NCBI RefSeq assembly: GCF_002994745.2 | Contig: NC_037091.1 | Location: forward strand, 29,890,289 to 29,954,288 | Source: Rosa chinensis | Lineage: Eukaryota; Streptophyta; Magnoliopsida; Rosales; Rosaceae | Reading direction: 5' to 3' | DNA: 64,000 bases | Part shown: piece by piece, positions 57,265 through 64,000 of the stretch | Numbering within the stretch: position 1 is the stretch's first letter | Layout: every line of letters starts with the position of its first letter | Translations under genes and position numbers: made by a program | Notes under the pieces: generated by a model | The model's database searches: none | Told to the model about the DNA's origin: nothing | Seen by the model: the letters and a program-made list of their open reading frames with translations, nothing else

Positions 57265-58463
57265 ACTTACTTTGAAGAAAAACTAAACCATTGGCATTTA
57301 CTACAAAAATATATGACAATTGCCTATTACATCTCTTGGAAAAATAAAGACTTAAACAGAATTGGCGATCTATTGATCCCAGCCAGATTTGTAGTCTTCA
57401 ACCCTTCACTCTAGATCATCTTCTTGATCTTCTTGTTCCACATAGTGAGCTTTTCTTGCTTCACAATATGCTTAGTAGGCGATGACAATTTCTTCACGAG
57501 CTCTACAATTAAATGTGCCCAATGATCAAACACTCCACATCGAGAACGCACATCTCTTTGCTCAAACTCCATTGATTGAGGCGCTTTGAAAGCGTCATTT
57601 AGATGGCTCTTAGTGTTGGTGGGGCCACCAACATGGCCAGAGGCGTTGCCTCCCTCTCTCTTTCCACGTTGACCTCTTCGGTTCCGTGTTCACCTATTTT
57701 GGCATTACCTTCCCAAGTAGAGCGATTATATGGACCAGAACGTCCAAATGTATTCCTAAGTAGGGTTTTGCTTTTGGCGACCTCTCTTTGGGGCGCGACT
57801 ATAATTGGATTCCGGAATATGCTCTATTCCCACGGATCTTGAATTATAGTTCTTCACAAGGATGTTGTCATACTTTTCAGCGACATCCATAGCTCTAATG
57901 AGCTCATGAAACCTAGTGATTCGTCTTGCAGTAACATCTATTCGATAGTTCTTAGCAACCATCAATGAAGACACGGGGAAGGTAGAGAGAGTCTTCTCAA
58001 TCAACATCGCATTTGTGATCTCTTTACCACAGAATTCCATTAAGGATTTAATGCGAAGTGCTTCCGAGTTGTAGTCAAGAACTGACTTGAAATCACAAAA
58101 GCGGAGGTTATGCCATCTCACTTCTAGGTCAGGAAGCATGGAGTCACGGACGTTGCCAAATCTTTCATCGAGTGGGACCCACAAGCTTCTGGGGTCTTCT
58201 GCATTCATACACTTGTACTGGAGCAGATCATCCATATGACAAGTCATTAGGATGATGGCTTTCGCCTTATTTGCCTCTAAGGCTGCTCTATTGGCTTCCA
58301 AAGCTTAAGCTTGCTCAACAGTTAGCACGTCCTGCCTAGGCTCGAGAATCGTATCTAGGAATTCATCGGCCTTGAGATGTTGGCGGACATCACGAATCCA
58401 CCTGTGATATCCAGAGCCAGTTGTTCCCAATGGAGCAAAGTCCAATTTGTTCAGGTTACTCAT
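57265..58463 (-). pseudogene. Copia gag (copy 2)
   Basis: ATG at 58463-58461 gives MSNLNKLDFAPLGTTGSGYH; the frame runs to 57756 with one TAA near 58303 (codon CAA in copy 1). It then loses frame before the zinc knuckle, whose first Cys (Arg here) and last Cys are gone near 57490-57550. About 85% identical to copy 1 protein by eye. Longest preserved part of this element. Confidence 0.88.
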
Positions 58464-59545
58464 CCTGAAAGAGAACAAGAAATTAGGGTTAGTTTCGGAG
58501 CGTAAAAGGCTACCACGAAAACAAATAAAATTTCTGAGCATAGTCGCTTCCAAGAAATTAGGAATTTCCGAGCGTAGTCGCTTCTAAGAAATTCGATTCC
58601 AAGAGGGGTTGGATTAGATTGAAACAATGATGTTTGCGGTCGATCGTTTTATCTCAACAAACTTTAAGTTTGGAGAACTCTACAAGCTCTAAGCTTAGAG
58701 TGAGCACGAACCCCCACAGTTCGGCTTAATTTGGTCTCCCCTATGATGAAGAAAGGGGGGTAGAAGAAGGGAGGTTGCAAGTCCCCGAGAAAAAGAAGAA
58801 AAATTGAATAAAAACGGGAACTTTTAGTAAAAAATAACTTGAAATAGGTGGCCGGAAAATTTAGTCGGAAAAAGTTTCCTGAAAAGTCGCTGGAAAAGTT
58901 GACCGGAATCGGTCAACAGGCGTTGACCGGTGCTGACCGTCACTGACGTGGCAGTGGGGTCCTGATGCTGACGCAGCAGTGGGGTCCTGATGCTAACGCA
59001 GCAGTGGGTCCCTAGGTGCTGACGTGGCAGTGGGGTCTGATGCTGATGTGGCAGTGGATCCTGGAAGCTGACATGGCGGTGGGCCTGCGTCAGTGGGCCT
59101 CTGGGCTTCGGGGCTTTTGGGCTTCCTTCTTTTCCTCTTTTTTTTTGGTTTCTTTTCTTCTATTTTCTGCCTGTTTTCTGTAGAAGATTTAGTCGACCGG
59201 TTCACCCACTTTTAGGCAGGTTTTTGTGCTTTTTCTTCTGGTTCCTGAATCTTTGGCTTGAGAGGCTTCTAGTATCAAAATTTGGTGGAAATTGGAGGTC
59301 CGGAAGGTGGTGAACCGGTGGAATATTTGCTGCAAGTTATATGGAGCTTCCGTGGCCAGTTCGGTAGGTTTCGGGCCAGTTCTTATGGTGGGGCCGCCGG
59401 TTCTAGACTCCTGGGGTCAAGTTTTTGAAGGTGTGAGGTGCAGGAAGAAAAGGCTTCAAGGTTTTGTATTCGGATTCAAGGTTTTTAGCTTCTTGAATCA
59501 GGGTTTGGCTATTTGTTTCAAGGTTAGGGCTTCGTGCTGATAACT
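58464..59545 (-). other. Copia leader (copy 2) with GCTGACGTGGCAGTGG repeats
   Basis: Leader between gag and 5' LTR. At 58930-59090 a 30-bp GTGGGGTCCTGATGCTGACG theme is repeated five to six times, more regularly than in copy 1. Confidence 0.65.
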
Positions 59546-59756
59546 TGTTTAAGGAAAACTGAATTGGGAGAGAATTGAGTCGTACTTTCATTGATAATAG
59601 GGGCCTTTTTATATAGAGGATTACAAGTATAGAGATAGAGTTGTACATGGAAACATAATCGCACATTGATTGGATATCTCCTAAGATTCTCCAAGAATAT
59701 CTCTAATATAAACTCTATTTCAACTAGAGCAAGTAACCTCGAGTTTGGGCCAGATA
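59546..59756 (-). repeat. 5' LTR of Copia copy 2, truncated
   Basis: Starts TGTTTAAGGAAAACTGAATT on the plus strand and stops matching at about 59756, losing the last 30 bp that carry the CTTGAACA end. The junction leads into unrelated retroelement-like DNA. Confidence 0.88.
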
Positions 59757-61043
59757 GGTTCACTAAATATTACCGCTCAAGTGTTTAGGGGGTATATGTG
59801 TTTCACTCAAAAACAATTTCACAACACGCGCCGCCATATGCTTCCTCTTCGATCTCATCTCCGCTATGTAACCCACAACATTCAAGATCAAGAGGTCTTT
59901 TATTTGGTTGTAATTGGGCTAAGGGCAAGTGGCTATAAGAAATGAAGGATAGGGAAATACAAAGTCCATGGAAGCCCGTGAAGCAATTCTCTCTTGTAGA
60001 GATATTAGACTTTTGCTTTCGAAGCTAACTCACTCACTCTAAACCCAATGTACAACCCACACTACACTATACTATAAACAAAAATAATACTAGCTATTTT
60101 TTTTTTCCAACACCTTTTTTTTTTTTTTTTCTTCTCTCCTTTTCTACTTTCCTTTTCCTTGAGCTTTCTTTTTATTTTCACAACTTCTTCTACTTCTTTT
60201 ATTTTTTTATTTTTTTATTTTTAGAACTTTCTTTTCTATATAAATCACTCACCCCCACACTTATTCTTTTATAACCTCACACTTTTGACTTTTCTTTTCT
60301 TTGGAAGCACTCAAACATAAAGTCATTCTCTCTAATAGCTTCACCAACTACCACGGAAGGGTAGGATAAAAGTGTTTAGGCTAGGTAGGGATTTGTGGTG
60401 CTAATGAACAAAAAGGTTAAATATATAAATAGGCTCAAAGTGACAATCTAGTGGTAAATCTCTTTGGGCACATGCTTCTTTGGCCATGGTGATATTATGC
60501 CTAATGCCTCAATCCTTTCTATCCCATCACAAGCTAACAAGCAGCCTCGAGAGGTCTCAAGCAAGTTCTAGATACACAATGTCATTAAATTGTACACACA
60601 TGAAAGAAAAAGTGAATGAACAATGCATACACTATAGATATAGGCACAAAAACTCACAAATAAGGGCATGCAAGTTATTCAAATCATCTATATGTTTCTC
60701 TAATTATGATGAACCAACCTAACCATAGGCTATGTGCACACATATAGTCAAGCATAGATCACATATACACTTAATCACAAAACAAATTCAAAGTACTAGA
60801 TCATGCTTAATCTATTTACAATCATAACAAGTTAAGTCCATAGTTCGTCATTGGGGTTGGAAAATGCATTAATTAACCACTAAAATATAATTACAAAAAG
60901 CTATCTAATTTTTTTTTTTTAGGGCGCCCAATTCCTCACCCCCACACTTAAAACCAACATTGTCCTCAATGTTGTAAAGTGAGCTCGAAAGCTAACATCC
61001 ACGTCAGATTTAGGCATGAGAGTGAAGTTCGGGCAAAGGCACA
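59757..61043 (-). other. Retroelement-like non-coding region
   Basis: On the minus strand, AAGTGTGGGGGTGAGGAATT near 60930-60950 and the preceding GAGGACAATGTTGG are typical of the region downstream of pol in Athila-type elements. Pyrimidine-rich tracts fill 60095-60230. No intact gene. Confidence 0.4.
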
Positions 61044-61052
61044 AAAAATTAA

Positions 61053-61466
61053 GGGCTAAATACTGATTACTACCTTGTAGTTTGGGTCCATTATCAATTC
61101 AGTCTCTGAACTTCTAATTTCATCAAAAACACCCATGCACTTTCAATTTTGATATAATAGGTCCAATTTGTTAGTTTTCCAATAATTGAAGTTATTTAAC
61201 TTGTTAACGTGGCTCATTTATGGCCTATGTTTTATGATGTGGTGTCGAGGTGGCCTGCATAGTCCATTTAGGAGTGAGTCCTACTATAAAATAAATAGTT
61301 TTTTAACAAATAATCTAACTATAACTTGAACTCATAACATAATATTAACGAATTGGACCTATTAGATCAAAATTGAAAGTGCATGGGTGTTTTTGATGAA
61401 ATTAGAAGTCCAGGGACTGAATTGATTTTGGACCTAAACCATAGGGTAATAACTAGTATTTAGCCC
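61053..61466. mobile_element. MITE, 414 bp, 9-bp TSD AAAAATTAA
   Basis: Ends GGGCTAAATACTGATTACTACC and, from the right, GGGCTAAATACTAGTTATTACC; long internal complementarity including the GCATGGGTGTTTTTGATGAA block. Perfect 9-bp duplications at 61044-61052 and 61467-61475. Mutator-like by TSD size. Confidence 0.92.
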
Positions 61467-61599
61467 AAAAATTAACTATGAAAATGAAAATTTAAATGCG
61501 GAGAAAAGATACGGAAAACCCCATTTTGTAGACCTCCATTGCTCACGACCTACGGAGAAGACACCAACCACAAGGCACAAGGCCTTGACTTCCTATTAT

Positions 61600-62610
61600 G
61601 CTCCAAGGTTGTGCAAATAGCCCAAATACCAACATAAAAATGGACCTCACACAACACCATGAAAACAGTAACTTGCAGCTTGACCTCTGCATATGAAAAC
61701 TACTCTCTAGGGCTCAATGTAGCTTCAAATCAAGTGTGGTCAATTGTAACAGAAACTAGACCCCCTGAGCTTTAAACTCATGTAAATTTCTCCTTTCGAA
61801 TCATTGTGAGTCAAGAGATATGGATTTTCAAATATGACTGAGCTGCAGTCCCAGTTTTGCATTCTATAGTTCTGATCCTTGACTCTTTGAATGGGAACTA
61901 AAACTTCACCCTTTCTCTATTTGGAAATCTGATTAAATGATAAAAAAGTAGAGATCTGGAGCTTGAAGTTTCATGTATGAAAGTCCCCAATATTCATTGT
62001 AGATTGCTCACAATAGCTAGGCAAATTTGACACACTGTTTCTGACAACTGCTGCTGATCCCCAGTCACCAAAACTGCAATAACTGATGCTCCAGAGACGC
62101 AAAGGGGGTGAGACTACTTGGAAATGAAATCTAACACATACTACTGTTTTTCCATAAAATTTCACTTTTAAAATCTTCCTCATCTGGGAATAGTTCTCCT
62201 TCAAATTTGACTAATCTGCACTTCCAATTTCTGCCTACTCTGGATCTGACCCTTGCCTACTTGGAACACCAAATATGAAGCTAGGAATTACCAACATGAA
62301 AACTGTTCTCTGAGATACAATAGACACGGTAAGGTACAACTCCTAAAAATTTCAGCTCAAAATTCGTTCAGATATAGGAGTTGTAGCTTCCCAAAATCAT
62401 TGTACAGAAGCTGCTCTGATTCTGACCTTCATGCAGTAACTACGGAATAAATGGAGTTCCAGGGCTTCAAACTGAAAACTGTTTTTGAGGCATATAGTGA
62501 ACACATGGAGCTACATTTCTGGAAATTTTCATGACAAAAATCTTTCTGAGTTGTGAAATATAGGCTCCCAAATCCACTGTAGAAAAATGGGCAGAAATAG
62601 TACTTCACAC
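61600..62610. repeat. Degenerate tandem repeats
   Basis: At least four diverged units of about 150-200 bp recur, each with a 'GAAAACT-(G/A)(T/C)TCT', 'AATTTC', 'GTTGT(A/G)' and 'CACTGTAGA/CATTGTACA' order of motifs. Typical of retroelement 3' non-coding DNA. A GGGTTGCCTCCCTCGAAGTG block follows at about 62711. Confidence 0.45.
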
Positions 62611-62904
62611 AAAGTGAATGCTTTTTGATTTCTTCACTTCACACACCTTCCTACCACCCAATGATGGTCAAAGAACCTTATTACCTACAAGGTGAAACTC
62701 AAAAGATCAAACTACCTAGGGTTGCCTCCCTCGAAGTGCTTGAGATTAGAGACATCAAGCCGGTCTTCAAACAACACAAACAAAATAACGAAAGTAAACA
62801 CGAGAAAGGAAAAGAAGTGGAAAAGCGGCCCAAAGCTACCTAAATAGGGGTATTACCCCGTACCTTAAAGTTTTTACTAATTACTTTTTACCGTTATTGA
62901 CCGA

Positions 62905-64000
62905 AGAGTGACTTTTTCTTTAGCCCGGTAAATTAGGAATCTCCTTGTGAATGTCATAGGTTATGAAAAATCGAGTTCGTGGACACATAGTTTGTCTAGA
63001 TCGGAGTTATTTCGGGGAAGTTGTGATTTAATGATTGAAGTTACTATTCATTTTTTAAAAATTTATTTACTGTTTTCTAAAAGAGGAAAGTGGGTAAATA
63101 AGAGGAAAGAGAGAGAGTGAAAAATCAGGACAAAGCCCGATCTCCAGCCCTCCCCCTTTTCTTTTCTCTTCTCCTCGGACCGGACCCAAATTCCGGCGAA
63201 ATCACCGCAGCCAGACCTTGTTGGACTCGTCGCCGGCCATCGAAGCTTCCTCTCTTCATCCTCTTTCATCTCAGCTTGATTTGGCCGGAGGAAGTGGGAT
63301 TGATGATGAACAGTGGTGATGAATAGTAGCTCGTCGGTTTGCTTGGTTTCGGGTTGATTTTCCGTGTGGATTTGTTTGTTGTTGCAAGACATACTGAGCC
63401 CTCAAGTGAGGAGGACACGGGCAGGCAGCGGGATTAGCTGCGAGACTCACCTGTGAGTGGACTTTTATTTTATTTAAATAATGCATGCAGGATGGTATTA
63501 AGTTTTTAATGGGATATTATTTGAGTAAATGTGGTATCATGAAAGAAATGGATTTAAAGAATAGAGTTGGCAAGGAGGCTATCTTTAGCGCATGCGTATA
63601 TTACCTAGTTGGCAGTCCCTTCTAGGTAATAGTTTGGTTGGCAGTCCCTTCCAGACTACATCCCGGTTGGCAGTCCCTTCCGATGCGTCATCTGGTAGGC
63701 AGTCCTTTCCAGATGACATGAGGTAGTGAGCTGGCAGTCCCTTCTAACTACCTGTGGCTAGTTGGCAGTCCCTTCTACCCACCGCCTCCTATTCTGGTTG
63801 GCAGTCCCTTCTGATGCGTCATCTGGGTAGCAGTCCCTCCCAGATGGCATGAGATGATTAGATAGCAGTCATTTCTAATCATCAAATGAGTTTTCTTGAA
63901 AAGGATTGAGTTGGAATTATTGTGGAATCTCGCTGCATGTTGGTTTTGTTAACAAAAGAAATGGGGAAGCATTCAATTAATCGTTTCATAACTTATTTCA
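62905..64000 (+). mobile_element. Large LTR (family D) start, cut by the window edge
   Basis: Resembles families A and B in layout: AGCCCGGTAAATTAGG, then CGAGTTCGTGGACACATAG and ATCGGAGTT (62973-63010), a GC-rich stretch (63120-63300), GCAGCGGGATTAGCTGCGAG near 63425, then a subrepeat array. The exact 5' end was not fixed. Reading frames in the GC-rich part overlap on both strands and are not called. Confidence 0.65.
63599..63883 (+). repeat. Array of nine stem-loops with constant loop and unit-specific stems
   Basis: Nine units share the loop TTGGCAGTCCCTT or close variants. Arms: TATTACCTAG/CTAGGTAATA (10 bp perfect, 63599-63631), AGTTTGG/CCAGACT (one G-T), CATCCCGG/CCGATG (bulged), GTCATCTGG/CCAGATGAC (perfect, 63687-63717), AGGTAGTGAG/CTAACTACCT (9 of 10), GTGGCTAG/CTACCCAC (7 of 8), a weak one at about 63791-63816, GTCATCTGGG/CCCAGATGGC (one G-T, 63818-63848) and GATGATTAGA/TCTAATCATC (perfect, 63853-63883). 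Loop length is 13 in most units and 11 in the last two. Confidence 0.9.

Larger units (their letters stand above)
32913..59756 (-). mobile_element. Copia retrotransposon (copy 2), split by two later insertions
   Basis: Same family as 11610-20403. The 3' LTR is 32913-33145 (its TG end mutated to TA); the 5' LTR starts at 59546 and is cut off at about 59756 inside the GGGCCAGA block. Copia sequence is in three pieces: 33146-34893, 53403-55463 and 57265-59545. Gaps are a Tat-lineage element (TSD TTTCT) and a solo LTR (TSD ATCAC); rejoining across both restores collinearity with copy 1. Its genes are all broken. Confidence 0.93.

Noticed and set aside
63599..63883. CRISPR-like pattern (constant unit with variable neighbours)
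   Set aside because: The genome is a plant. The variable parts are complementary arms on both sides of a short constant loop, not spacers between palindromic repeats, and no cas genes exist.

Overview
This is nuclear DNA from a flowering plant. It is AT-rich and intron-bearing, most of it is LTR retrotransposon, and it carries one intact plant-type NBS-LRR resistance gene. The element families suggest a rosid, possibly Rosaceae; that is an inference from style, not proof. There is no operon-like organisation. Most bases are explained by nested mobile elements, many of which can be delimited exactly by target-site duplications (TSDs) read by eye.

Layout. 1-10601: three large solo-type LTRs (1-1458 +, 2608-5493 -, 7795-10601 +), with a truncated SINE and a 9-bp-TSD MITE between them. 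10926-11292: a second MITE. 11610-20403: a decayed Copia element on the minus strand with both LTRs and a CTTTT TSD, split by a solo LTR (12154-14677, TSD TTCAC). 20404-27669: the upstream territory of the resistance gene, with an old inverted duplication (about 20505-20985 against 26970-27545) flanking a tandem array of a TIR element (21740-26343) that lies inside one 9-bp TSD. 27670-30357: a CC-NBS-LRR gene of the RPS5/RPS2 type, the only clearly intact host gene. 30358-32912: its 3' flank with a SINE, a 247-bp tandem duplication and an 860-bp MITE. 32913-59756: a second Copia copy on the minus strand, opened by a Tat-lineage Ty3/gypsy element (34894-53397, TSD TTTCT) and by another solo LTR (55464-57259, TSD ATCAC). 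59757-62900: fragmentary retroelement sequence with a MITE. 62905-64000: the start of another large LTR, cut by the window edge.

The Tat element carries a gag, protease, RT, two RNase H domains and integrase on the plus strand, all broken by stops and frameshifts. Between pol and the 3' LTR it carries two decayed intron-containing genes on the opposite strand: a plant mobile domain (PMD) gene and a SANT/NAM-associated gene.

The least expected signal is structural. Three different large-LTR families each carry, at a comparable place, a tandem array of short stem-loops. At 63599-63883 the loop is nearly constant (GGCAGTCCCTT core) while the flanking arms differ from unit to unit yet remain self-complementary in at least eight of nine units. 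This covariation implies selection or a copying mechanism acting on base-pairing rather than on sequence. A weaker version is at 9724-10156.
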